From NCBI RefSeq assembly GCF_030323145.1, contig NZ_CP100470.1:5435001-5499000 (forward strand): DNA of 64,000 bases, written 5' to 3'. The notes under the pieces were generated by a model that worked only from the letters and a program-made list of their open reading frames with translations, searched no databases and was not told the origin of the DNA. Positions 10,410 through 18,171 of this stretch are shown here, piece by piece. The DNA is from Mesorhizobium sp. C432A (GTDB lineage: Bacteria > Pseudomonadota > Alphaproteobacteria > Rhizobiales > Rhizobiaceae). How positions within the stretch are numbered: the first letter of the stretch is position 1; each line of letters opens with the position of its first letter. The translations under genes and the position numbers were made by a program.

Positions 10410-10950
10410 GTTGCTGCACGCCATCCTGCTCGGCCTGGTCGGCGCCGGCATCATCCACATCGTGGTGCTTTTGCTGGTGCCGGAATTTACCGAGCGCGAT
10501 GCCTGGTCACGGCTGGCGATGGCGTCCGACCTCTACAAGATGACCAGGCTGGATGCCGAGGCGGGCGGCGCGCCGGTGGTGAAGTCGGTGGATCCGCTGT
10601 TTTACGCCGCCGCCTGCCGCTTCGACCTTGCCGAAGGCATGGTGCGGATCAAGGCGCCGGGCAGCGTGCCGTTCTGGTCGGTGTCGGTCTATGACCGCAA
10701 CGGCCACAATTTCTATTCATTCAACGACCGCACGGCGACCGGCAACAAGCTGGACACCGTGGTGCTGACGCCGGCACAGATGATCGACGTGCGTAGGGAG
10801 CTTCCCGAAGACCTGCAAGGGGCGATCTTCGTCGAGGCGCCGATCGAGGAAGGCATCTTCGTCATCCGCGCCTTCGTGCCTGACGACAGCTGGAAGCCGG
10901 TTGTGTCGCAGTTCCTGGACCAGAGCTCCTGCGAACTGCAGGACTACTGA
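10402..10950 (+). CDS. DUF1254 domain protein, membrane-anchored
   Basis: This 182-residue protein has an N-terminal transmembrane segment (about residues 4-26, LLHAILLGLVGAGIIHIVVLL) and a periplasmic domain of DUF1254 type (DPLFYAAACRFDLAEG, then PFWSVSVYDRNGHNFYSFNDR, and a C-terminal GIFVIRAFVPDDSW). The ATG at 10402 overlaps the stop of the preceding DUF1214 frame, so the pair is translationally coupled. The two families occur together and resemble sub-domains of larger DUF1254/DUF1214 proteins of unknown biochemical role. Longer upstream starts run through the DUF1214 gene and are rejected. Confidence 0.85.
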   Translation: MRRLLHAILLGLVGAGIIHIVVLLLVPEFTERDAWSRLAMASDLYKMTRLDAEAGGAPVVKSVDPLFYAAACRFDLAEGMVRIKAPGSVPFWSVSVYDRNGHNFYSFNDRTATGNKLDTVVLTPAQMIDVRRELPEDLQGAIFVEAPIEEGIFVIRAFVPDDSWKPVVSQFLDQSSCELQDY

Positions 10951-10973
10951 CCTCAGCCCGACGACCAGCAAAT

Positions 10974-11156
10974 TCAGTGGTGCGGAACAGGCGTCCGTGG
11001 TGTGCCCGGCTGGTCCGCCGGTCGCGCCTGGCCCGCCAATGGCCGATGCTCGTAGCGGACGCCGGGAAAAATGATCACCGCCGCCGGCGTACCGGTGTCC
11101 TGAACTGCTCGATTAACTGGTGCCGATCGCGGCACGAAAGACAGTACCATGCCCAT
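10974..11156 (-). CDS. Small conserved-type hypothetical protein
   Basis: A 60-residue soluble protein starting MGMVLSFVPRSAPVNR, with a core TGTPAAVIIFPGVRYEHRP and a proline-rich tail. This PAAVIIFPGVRYE pattern occurs in short uncharacterised rhizobial proteins, as I recall. Start codons at 11192, 11156 and 11150 are possible; 11156 was chosen because the conserved-looking part begins there. It converges with the DUF1254 gene. Confidence 0.55.
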   Translation of the reverse strand: MGMVLSFVPRSAPVNRAVQDTGTPAAVIIFPGVRYEHRPLAGQARPADQPGTPRTPVPHH

Positions 11157-11346
11157 GGTTCGCGTATTCCTCTCGGTTGCCCCGGAGCACAACGCAACGC
11201 CTCCAAATGTGATTAAGGCCGGCAGAGGGTTAACGGAGCGCTAACGGATCGCGGCTAATTTGATGTTTGTTCCAGGCCTTGCGCGAAACCGACACAGTTG
11301 CGGTTGAGCATGGTCCGGGTTGTGTCGAGTATCGGGCGTATCTTCC

Positions 11347-12357
11347 GTGTCAGCTTCGGATTTCAGGCAAATCGCCATACGGACGGAATCGGGAAAAGCC
11401 GAAAGGCTGTTTCGCGCCGCCGTGTCGGCGTTCTGCTCGCTGACCCGCCCGTCGCGCCGCGAGATCGCCCAGCTCGAGGATCTGACGCTGCCGCTGTTCG
11501 ACAGCGTGCCGGTCGAATCGCGCCGCTATGTCGCCGCCGCCCTGTCCGAATGCGAATATGCGCCGGCCGCCCTGGTGCGGCGGCTTTGCGAGGAGCCGGT
11601 CGATGTCTGCGCGCCCTTGCTGGTCCGTTCGCGGGCGCTGGGCGATATCGACCTGATCGCGCTGATCGGCCGCCACGGCCTGCCGCATGCGCGCGCCATT
11701 GCCCGCCGCAAGGATTTGAACCCGACCATCGCGCAGTTGATCAAGGCGCTGGAAAAGCCGACCCTGGTGCGCGTGCGGCAGCCCGAGCCGATCGCCGACG
11801 TGGCGGGCGCCGACGCCGAAGCCGCTGCCGCCGCTCCCAGCGCACCAAAACTGCCCGGCAGCGCCGCCGAAACGGCCAGGCGCCGCCTGCGCTCGATGAT
11901 GCTCGCCGAGGGCGAGGCGACATCGGTCAATCCCTTCGTCGGCTCAGCAACTTACAGCAAGCTGCGCGAGACGGCGCTGACCGGCAACGCCGCCTTCTTC
12001 CAGACCGCGCTTGCCGACGCGCTCGATATCGACTTCTCGACGGCGCGGTCGCTGACCGAGCATTCGAGCTATGTCTCGCTGCTCGCCGCGCTGCGGGCGC
12101 TCGACCTCAGTGAGGACAGGGCATTCCTGATCGTGGTCGCGGTTTACCCCCGGGAGTTTCCGCACCCGCAGGCGATCCGCATCTTCCTCGACCGCTACCG
12201 GCTGCTGCACCACGAGGCGGCGCTCGACAAGGTGCGCGGCTGGAAGGCCGAAACATTGTCGCGAGCGGTGCGCGGCAACACCCCTGTCGCCGCGAATGGC
12301 GACCAAGCGCCGGACGTCGACAAAGCCAGCCTAGGGGCCAGCCTCAAGGCGTCTTGA
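11347..12357 (+). CDS. DUF2336 family protein
   Basis: This 336-residue, helix-rich cytosolic protein matches DUF2336 in length and repeat character (HEAT-like helices such as IAQLEDLTLPLFDSVP and LVRRLCEEPVDVCAPLLVRS, with later FFQTALADALDIDF). A stretch of about 30 alanine/proline-rich residues (near 140-170) separates two helical halves. The function is not established in general. The start is uncertain: GTG 11347 (MSASDFRQIA) is used, and the open frame continues back to 11320. It is isolated by a convergent DUF1491 gene. Confidence 0.75.
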   Translation: MSASDFRQIAIRTESGKAERLFRAAVSAFCSLTRPSRREIAQLEDLTLPLFDSVPVESRRYVAAALSECEYAPAALVRRLCEEPVDVCAPLLVRSRALGDIDLIALIGRHGLPHARAIARRKDLNPTIAQLIKALEKPTLVRVRQPEPIADVAGADAEAAAAAPSAPKLPGSAAETARRRLRSMMLAEGEATSVNPFVGSATYSKLRETALTGNAAFFQTALADALDIDFSTARSLTEHSSYVSLLAALRALDLSEDRAFLIVVAVYPREFPHPQAIRIFLDRYRLLHHEAALDKVRGWKAETLSRAVRGNTPVAANGDQAPDVDKASLGASLKAS

Positions 12358-12691
12358 CGGAGAGAAGCTCCTCGACGGAAACCGTTGCGGCCTCGATCTC
12401 GACCACCCAGATGTCGGGATCGAATTTTTTCTCCCGCTCAAGCCTGGCGTCAAGCGCGGCGGCATCGTCGCCGGCGCCGAGCAGCGTGAAAAAGCGATCA
12501 TCCGGTTTGTCCGAATCGTAGCTCGTCTGCGGCGCCGGGCCGAACAGGGAGACGTCGCCCAGCCTGCCGCGGGAGAGCACGAAGACAGCGCCGGCCTCGG
12601 TTGCGCCGCGCTTGACGACGGCCGCAAAGCCGCCGGCGCCGAAAACACGGCGCAGCAGGGCCGACACCCAAAACTCGGTGGTTACGCGCAT
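12344..12691 (-). CDS. DUF1491 family protein
   Basis: A 115-residue protein with the DUF1491 pattern: TTEFWVSALLRRVFGAGGFAAV at the start, GATEAGAVFVL, then a LFGPAPQTSYD segment, and a C-terminal acidic PDIWVVEIE. The family is common in alphaproteobacteria, short, cytosolic and uncharacterised. Its 3' end overlaps the end of the convergent DUF2336 gene by 14 bases. Its start lies 74 bases downstream of the stop of the peptidoglycan-binding protein gene on the same strand, so a shared transcript is possible. Confidence 0.8.
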   Translation of the reverse strand: MRVTTEFWVSALLRRVFGAGGFAAVVKRGATEAGAVFVLSRGRLGDVSLFGPAPQTSYDSDKPDDRFFTLLGAGDDAAALDARLEREKKFDPDIWVVEIEAATVSVEELLSVKTP

Positions 12692-12764
12692 GACGAGGCT
12701 CCGGAGGACATGCGCGGCGTCTTAGCCGGATTTTCGTCTATCCGCGAGCGGTCGTCTTGACCAC

Positions 12765-13553
12765 TCAATTGGTCAGGCCGATCTCGCGCATCTTGACGTA
12801 GACGACCTCGTCGGGCTCGCCCGTTTCCGGCAGGCCGAACAGCGACTGGAATTCCTTGATCGCCGCCTTGGTGCGGGCGCCGACGACGCCGTCGAGCTGC
12901 ATGTCGTCATTGCCGAATGCCTTCAGGCCGGCCTGGATCTTGACGATGCGGGCATCGGGCGCCTGGGCGGATACCGACGCGGAAACCGGGATGGGCGCAG
13001 GCGCGGCCTCGGGCGCGGCGACGGGAGCAGCGGCCATATCCACGGGCCTCGGCACAGGATGCGGGATGCCAGCCGTGGTCTGCTTGGCGCCGAGCTGGTC
13101 GAGCAGCACAGCATCGATCTCGCCGGACGCCGGCAGGCCAACCTTCTGCTGGTAGGCCTGGATCGCCTTTTGGGTATTCGGCCCGGAAATGCCGTCGACC
13201 GTTCCCGTGTAGAAATCGAGATCCTTCAGGATGCCCTGGACCTGCTCGACGGTCGGGTCGCTTTTGACGGGTGCCGGGCCGGGCCGCAGGATGTTGATGG
13301 TGGTTTCGGGTTCGTCCGCGCCGGGGTGCGGAAAACCCTCGATGCTGCGGGTGGCGAAGAAGGCGCCGGCATGCGGAAACGGCTGGTACCACAGCGCGTT
13401 GGCGGAAACGTAGAACAGCGTCACCAGGAAGGCGGTCGACCCGCCGACCAGGACCGGATTGCGCGAGATCGCGCCGCCGAGCGCAATCGCGCCGGCCTCG
13501 AACGCGCCGCTGCGGCGCTTGACCGCCTTAGGCTGTTTTGCGGAGCGAGCCAT
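12765..13553 (-). CDS. Membrane-anchored peptidoglycan-binding protein
   Basis: This 262-residue protein has a basic N-terminus, one transmembrane helix (about 34-52, NPVLVGGSTAFLVTLFYVSA) and two peptidoglycan-binding type 1 repeats. The first is VQGILKDLDFYTGTVDGISGPNTQKAIQAY (about residues 104-133) and the second is the VKIQAGLKAFGNDDMQLDG to AIKEFQSLFGLP region (about 204-240). A proline/alanine linker joins them. It should anchor in the inner membrane and bind the cell wall. Its start overlaps the 3' end of the upstream histidine kinase gene by 26 bases, so the two are coupled and may act together in envelope or cell-cycle signalling. Confidence 0.88.
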   Translation of the reverse strand: MARSAKQPKAVKRRSGAFEAGAIALGGAISRNPVLVGGSTAFLVTLFYVSANALWYQPFPHAGAFFATRSIEGFPHPGADEPETTINILRPGPAPVKSDPTVEQVQGILKDLDFYTGTVDGISGPNTQKAIQAYQQKVGLPASGEIDAVLLDQLGAKQTTAGIPHPVPRPVDMAAAPVAAPEAAPAPIPVSASVSAQAPDARIVKIQAGLKAFGNDDMQLDGVVGARTKAAIKEFQSLFGLPETGEPDEVVYVKMREIGLTN

Positions 13554-15402
13554 TCCTGTCCCCTTTCGCGTCGCCTTTCGTCCTGGTCGCGGGCATCGGC
13601 AGCACGCCGTTCCTGTCGGTCGCGCTCCTCTTCGGCCCGTTCACCGGCAGGCTGATCGTGACCGTCGTCCCCTCGCCCGGCATGCTTTCGATCGACATCG
13701 TGCCGTCGTGCAGCGCCACCAGGCCCTTGACCAGCGACAGGCCGAGCCCGGTGCCCTCGAAGCGGCGCGTATAGTCGTTCTGGATCTGCATGAACGGCTT
13801 GCCGAGATTGACAAAATCTTCCTCGGCGATGCCGATGCCGGTGTCCCTGACCCAGAAATGCAGCCGCGAGCCGATCCGCTTGGCGCCGACGACGACATCG
13901 CCGCCATCGGGCGTGAACTTGACAGCATTGGAGACCAGGTTGATCAGGATCTGCTGCACGGCACGACGGTCGGCATTGATCTCGCCGGCATCCGGCGCAA
14001 TCTGCGCCTGGAGACCGATGTTCTTGGCATTGGCCTGTAGCTGCATCATCGACTGGCACATCTCGACCGCTTCGATAAAGCGGAACGGTTCGGGCTCGGT
14101 CGCGTAGGCGCCGGCCTCGATCCTCGAGACATCAAGGATGGAGGTGACGACGGCAAGCAGATGCTGGCCCGACTCCTTCACCAGGCCGACATACTCCTTC
14201 TGGCGCGGGTCCTTGAAGCCGCCGAACATCTCATGCAGCAGCATGTCGGAAAAACCGATGATGGCGTTGAGCGGCGTCCGAAGCTCATGGCTGACGACCG
14301 CCAGGAAGCGGCCCTTCGCCACCTCGGCCGACGCTGCGGCCTCATTGGCGGCAGCAAGCTCGTCGCGCAATTCGGCAGTCTCGTCGTTCTCGCGCAGCAG
14401 CAGAGTGAAGGTCTCCTGCTGCTCTTCGGCACGCATCAGTTCGAGCTGAAATGGCCGGTAATTGTCGGCCGTCGAGGCGCTGCCGTCCTGCGGCAGCCTT
14501 ACCCGAAGATCGAGCCGGCGCGCCAGGGCGCCATCGCGCATGTCGGCAAGCGCGCTGAGATAAGCGACGCGATCGGACAGGTGGATGCGGTCGAACAGCC
14601 CGGCGCCGAAAAGCAGTTCCGGCGGCAGCTTCAGGATGGTGCGCGCCTTGGCTGAGGCATCCAGGACCTCGCCATGCCGGGCGACATGCAGGACAACGGC
14701 GTCGATCATGTCTTCAAGGCGGTCGTTTGGAAGCCGCGCGGGCTGCGCGCGTGCGGCATCGCCTAGGGCTGCGAGCCGGGGAACCAGCGTCAGGCCCCAG
14801 GCGAGCGGCAGCAGCCAGTGCCACGCCGCGACTTGCGCCCCTCCGAGCGGGACGACAGAGCCGACAAAGGGCTGCAGCAGCATTGCGGCCAAGGTTGAGA
14901 GGCCGCCCCAAAGTGCCGCGCGCTTTGAACCGCCGATCCACCAGGCCTCGAATGGCAGTGCCAGGGCCAGCAGCGCAACCGGCGACGCCAGGCCGCCTGC
15001 TGCCGCGACGGCGCCGGCAAGGGCAAGACCGCCGGCGGCAAGGGCAACCTGGGCTGCCAGCGTCATCTTGCCCGACGCCGCCACCAGCAAGGCGGCGAAC
15101 CAGCAAAGACCGAAGGCGGCGAAAATGGTTGCGACGGTGACGGCGGCGCCCATGCCCGAGGTGACCAGTGTCACCGCCGCACCGGCGGCGAAGAACGGAG
15201 CGGCAAGCATGATGCCGATGAACCGGCGCTGGCGCAGGCGATCGCCCTGGCCGATGATGGCCGGATGGACCATGCGTTCGCAACCGGCCGCCAGCGCGCC
15301 AGGCAGTTCAATATATCTGGCAGTTGTCAAACTCAACGCACTCGCACCCGGTCGTGACTGCCCCTGCTTTGCAGGTCGCTTTTGCTTGTTTGAAACTCGC
15401 AT
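13528..15402 (-). CDS. Membrane sensor histidine kinase, DivJ/PleC-like
   Basis: The protein has about 624 residues. The N-terminal third holds several hydrophobic segments (from FIGIMLAAPFFAAGAAVT on, about six membrane helices), followed by a PAS-like region, then a HisKA domain with the H-box VVSHELRTPLNAIIGFSDML and an HATPase domain with NLVSNAVKFTPDGG, VRDTGIGI and FEGTGLGLSLVKGLVALH. This H-box form is typical of the alphaproteobacterial DivJ/PleC/PdhS cell-cycle kinases, so DivK may be a partner; that is inferred. The start at ATG 15402 is uncertain, with 15474 and 15273 as alternatives. The next gene encodes a peptidoglycan-binding protein. Confidence 0.87.
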   Translation of the reverse strand: MRVSNKQKRPAKQGQSRPGASALSLTTARYIELPGALAAGCERMVHPAIIGQGDRLRQRRFIGIMLAAPFFAAGAAVTLVTSGMGAAVTVATIFAAFGLCWFAALLVAASGKMTLAAQVALAAGGLALAGAVAAAGGLASPVALLALALPFEAWWIGGSKRAALWGGLSTLAAMLLQPFVGSVVPLGGAQVAAWHWLLPLAWGLTLVPRLAALGDAARAQPARLPNDRLEDMIDAVVLHVARHGEVLDASAKARTILKLPPELLFGAGLFDRIHLSDRVAYLSALADMRDGALARRLDLRVRLPQDGSASTADNYRPFQLELMRAEEQQETFTLLLRENDETAELRDELAAANEAAASAEVAKGRFLAVVSHELRTPLNAIIGFSDMLLHEMFGGFKDPRQKEYVGLVKESGQHLLAVVTSILDVSRIEAGAYATEPEPFRFIEAVEMCQSMMQLQANAKNIGLQAQIAPDAGEINADRRAVQQILINLVSNAVKFTPDGGDVVVGAKRIGSRLHFWVRDTGIGIAEEDFVNLGKPFMQIQNDYTRRFEGTGLGLSLVKGLVALHDGTMSIESMPGEGTTVTISLPVNGPKRSATDRNGVLPMPATRTKGDAKGDRNGSLRKTA

Positions 15403-15805
15403 CCAGCGTTTAAGGAATGAATAAGGCTGACCGGAACAACGAGCGCGCTGCGGCAAAAATTGGAGCGCCGGCACCGGAATGCACCGCCATTTGTGGCCAT
15501 AGTAAACGGAGCGTTATGTGCAAAGGGCGTGCCCGTGGCTGCGAAACCCTGAGCCGGCATGCCTGCTCTTCTGAAGATATCCATGCGCAACAATCGCTTA
15601 GATGGTTACTGCAAGGTTAAGAAAATTGTCGGCATTTGAGGCTAATGCACTGCAAAACGCCTCGCTTCGAATTTGCCTAAAATTTGAGGAAAATTTTCGC
15701 TGAGCAGGAAAGCCGTCCTTTGCGCCTCATGTGCCATTGTCGCTGATATAAAGAGGTCATTGCGCATGGACGCATGATCCGGTCATTGGACGAGAGGGCA
15801 GATCG
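15403..15805. other. Intergenic region between divergent genes
   Basis: About 400 bases separate the divergent kinase and DUF5330 genes. Part of it (15600-15700) is more AT-rich than its surroundings, as expected for promoters. A small ORF (15417-15620, plus) has no ribosome-binding site or plausible composition and is not called. Confidence 0.6.
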
Positions 15806-16174
15806 ATGGGCTTTTTGATAAGAATGGCGTTCTGGTTTTCGCTGGTGTTGCTGGCGCTGCCGCTGACCGTCGGCCCCGACGAGGATGGCCGCGAGAGCGT
15901 CGGGCCGTTCCAGGCGCTTTTTGCGGCGCGCGAAGCGGTCGGCGACATCGCCGGCATTTGCGAGCGTAAGCCGGACGTCTGCGAAACCGGCAAGTCGGCG
16001 ATGCATACGATCAGCGCCCGGGCCAAGGAAACCGCCAAGATCGCCGCCGCCATGCTGGACGACAAGAGCGCCGAGACCTCGCCCGATACATCGCTGGCCA
16101 CCGGCAGCGTCGCCAAGGACATCGTGCTGCCGGCGACAGTCAACATACCTGCCAAGCTGGTGGCGAAGAACTAA
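15806..16174 (+). CDS. DUF5330 family membrane-anchored protein
   Basis: A 122-residue protein with an N-terminal hydrophobic segment (about residues 5-22, IRMAFWFSLVLLALPLTV), a helical region with two cysteines (ICERKPDVCETGK) and a low-complexity C-terminus. The pattern FQALFAAREAVGDIAGICERKPDVC is characteristic of DUF5330 of Hyphomicrobiales. It is probably inner-membrane-anchored with the cysteine pair in the periplasm. The function is unknown. A strong terminator follows. Confidence 0.8.
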   Translation: MGFLIRMAFWFSLVLLALPLTVGPDEDGRESVGPFQALFAAREAVGDIAGICERKPDVCETGKSAMHTISARAKETAKIAAAMLDDKSAETSPDTSLATGSVAKDIVLPATVNIPAKLVAKN

Positions 16175-16201
16175 ACACCGTTTCAGCTGTATCTACAGCG
16201 A

Positions 16202-16251
16202 CACCGCAGGCCGGTCGGACCTCTCGATGCCTGCGGTGCTTTTCTTCTTTT
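16202..16251 (+). terminator. Rho-independent terminator after DUF5330 gene
   Basis: A perfect 10-bp stem (CACCGCAGGC at 16202-16211 and GCCTGCGGTG at 16229-16238) with a 17-base loop is followed by a T-rich run (CTTTTCTTCTTTTT). Confidence 0.8.
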
Positions 16252-16290
16252 TCCGTGACGCCGCAGCCGCGGATGACTATATCCCGAGCA

Positions 16291-16719
16291 ATGGCCACGA
16301 CGATCCAGACGATCCGCGACGACTTCTCCCTGCTCGACGAGTGGGAAGACCGCTATCGCTATGTCATCGAGCTCGGCGAAGCGCTGCCGCCATTTCCCGA
16401 CGCCGAACGCAACGCCGCCAACAAGGTGCCGGGCTGCGTCAGCCAGGTCTGGCTGACCACGAGCCGAGCGCCGGGCGCCGATCCGGTCATCACCTTCACA
16501 GGCGATTCAGACGCTCATATCGTGCGCGGTCTGGTCGCCATCATGCTGGCGCTGTTTTCGGGACGGACTGCCAGCCAGATCCTTGAAACGGACGCCGAGG
16601 CGACGCTGAGGTCGCTTGGCCTCGACGAACATCTGTCGCCGCAGCGGGCCAATGGCCTGCGCTCGATGGTCAAGCGCATCAAGCGCGACGCCGAGATGGC
16701 TCTCAAGCAGACTGCTTGA
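16291..16719 (+). CDS. sufE: SufE family cysteine desulfuration protein
   Basis: SufE accepts persulfide sulfur from the cysteine desulfurase SufS and passes it to the SUF iron-sulfur scaffold. This 142-residue copy has the family core: the N-terminal helix IRDDFSLLDEWEDRYRYVIELG, the persulfide cysteine C49 in NKVPGCVSQVW, and the C-terminal LSPQRANGLRSMVKRIK. The start is ATG 16291; the longer frame to 16255 overlaps the preceding terminator. It stands apart from any suf operon here, which is usual in rhizobia. Confidence 0.95.
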   Translation: MATTIQTIRDDFSLLDEWEDRYRYVIELGEALPPFPDAERNAANKVPGCVSQVWLTTSRAPGADPVITFTGDSDAHIVRGLVAIMLALFSGRTASQILETDAEATLRSLGLDEHLSPQRANGLRSMVKRIKRDAEMALKQTA

Positions 16720-16787
16720 TTGCTCTATCTTCTCTTCTTTCGACGCAATTCCAAGGGAAAGCGCTCGGCAGTTTTCCTGGAATTGTT

Positions 16788-17270
16788 CTAGAAACAAAAA
16801 CGGCGCCGTAAGGGGCGCCGTTGATCTTGTCCATTGGAGCCGGTGTTACCGCCCTTGCGCTTGCGGCCGAGGCCCATCTTCTTGGCCAGCTGCGAACGGG
16901 CAGCGGCATAGTTGGGGGCAACCATCGGATAGCTGGCGTCGAGATTCCACTTCTCGCGGTATTCATCGGGCGTCAGACCGTAATGGGTCATCAGGTGGCG
17001 CTTCAGCGACTTGAACTTCTTGCCATCTTCAAGGCAGACGATGTAATCGTCATGAACAGAGCGCTTCGGGTTTACCGCAGGCTTCTGCTTGTCGGCCGGA
17101 GGCTGTTCGCTTGCTCCGCCCACGCGCCCGAGAGCGGCATGGACATCAGCGATAAGGTTCGGCAATTCGCCGACCGGCACGGGATTGTTGCTGACATAGG
17201 CTGCCACCACATCGGCGGTCAGCTCGATCAGCGCATCGCTATTTCTGGAAGGTGTTTCGACGATATCCAT
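16788..17270 (-). CDS. mucR: MucR/Ros family transcriptional regulator
   Basis: MucR proteins are zinc-finger-like regulators of exopolysaccharide, motility and virulence or symbiosis genes in rhizobia. Residues 79-96 carry the finger: C79 in CLEDGKKF, then SLKRH92LMTH96. The second finger cysteine is Asp82, as in known MucR and the M. loti Ml proteins. The next segment, [14 protein letters not shown], is typical. The C-terminus is odd: after GRKRKGG it runs on for 18 residues through its own terminator hairpin and ends at 16788. One extra C near 16845 would give a natural end GRKRKGR-stop, so a frameshift or sequencing error is possible. Confidence 0.93.
   Translation of the reverse strand: MDIVETPSRNSDALIELTADVVAAYVSNNPVPVGELPNLIADVHAALGRVGGASEQPPADKQKPAVNPKRSVHDDYIVCLEDGKKFKSLKRHLMTHYGLTPDEYREKWNLDASYPMVAPNYAAARSQLAKKMGLGRKRKGGNTGSNGQDQRRPLRRRFCF
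16791..16822 (-). terminator. Rho-independent terminator of mucR
   Basis: A perfect 9-bp stem (AACGGCGCC / GGCGCCGTT, 16799-16822) with a 6-base loop is followed on the minus strand by TTTTTGTTTC. It lies inside the apparent 3' coding end of mucR, which is unusual. Confidence 0.9.
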
Positions 17271-17682
17271 GGTTTAGGCCCCAACGAAGGATGTTTCTGT
17301 TTGCGCCCTTTTTGGAAGATCGGGCATGGCGCGAATTTCACGCGGGAAGAGCTTCATGGATTCGCGTCCGGGCATCTTAATGAGCCCACAGACAAAGTAA
17401 GTCAATTCGCATCTTGCGCTATATTCAACGATATTCATCGAATAGTCGCTCTTCAGCTTCAATCTTTCGTGCACTCTGTAACTTCGCGATATTTTCTGGT
17501 CGGACCAGGACTAGCATGACGTAAGGTCACGCCATCGCTAAATCAGCAGGGACTCATAAAGTGGGCAGCGATGCTTGGTCTATGCTTCAAGGTTTGGGCA
17601 GCTGATTGTCGGATTCGTACCAAACCGCAAGTTGCAAAGCGTTGGCGAAACCCGCCGAAGAAGATCTTCGGTCTGACCGGAT
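17271..17682. other. Long upstream region of mucR without a convincing gene
   Basis: About 410 bases, partly AT-rich, lie upstream of mucR and downstream of the SH3-like gene. MucR proteins repress their own promoters through AT-rich sites, so regulatory sequence is expected here. A 66-residue minus ORF (17274-17474) has no ribosome-binding signal and is not called. Confidence 0.5.
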
Positions 17683-18054
17683 TCAATACGGCGTGAGGTA
17701 TTTTCCATAGACCCAGCCACTAACAAAAGCACCATTTTGCGCCGGGTCGTGCCAAACTTGACACCATTGATAGCGAATTGCCTGTTTCTGTTTCCAGTGC
17801 GGCTGGCCGGCGATCTCCAGAAGATTCAAGCCGCCGGTGCACTTGCCGGTCATCTGCAGGATCGTCCCGTTGGGATAGGCGGCCTGCTTCTGCGAGGTGC
17901 CGGACGGATATTTGCGAACGTTGAGCGTGTCGCCGAACGGCACGCCAGCCACTTGCCAAGCGGCGAACGCGGTTGCATGAGACTGGCCGGTGAAAGCCAG
18001 AACGGTCGAAGCGACGACGGCGAGAGCCGCAGCGGTGTTGATATGGAAATTCAT
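17683..18054 (-). CDS. Secreted small protein with SH3-like pattern
   Basis: A 123-residue protein with a signal peptide (MNFHINTAAALAVVASTVLAF, cleavage near SHA-TA). The mature part has the bacterial SH3 signature: DTLNVRKYPSGTS, then YPNGTILQMTGKC, and a final WCQVWHDPAQNGAFVSGWVYGKYL, with two cysteines that could pair. Such domains bind peptidoglycan or metals in the periplasm. The start is ATG 18054 behind AGGAGAGG; the longer frame to 18138 is rejected. It is divergent from the oligopeptidase B gene. Confidence 0.83.
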   Translation of the reverse strand: MNFHINTAAALAVVASTVLAFTGQSHATAFAAWQVAGVPFGDTLNVRKYPSGTSQKQAAYPNGTILQMTGKCTGGLNLLEIAGQPHWKQKQAIRYQWCQVWHDPAQNGAFVSGWVYGKYLTPY

Positions 18055-18171
18055 CATCCTCTCCTTTTGGCTCATCTCCCGAGCCCGCCGCAACCAATAC
18101 ATCCCGGCCCTTGAACCCGCGCTGATCGGCGTGTTCATTTGCCATTCAAGTAATTTCTTCAGTGAGACGCA

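Noticed and set aside
11298..12113. A 271-codon plus-strand frame overlapping the DUF2336 gene
   Set aside because: Arginine- and alanine-heavy off-frame product; the DUF2336 frame has balanced composition and family pattern.
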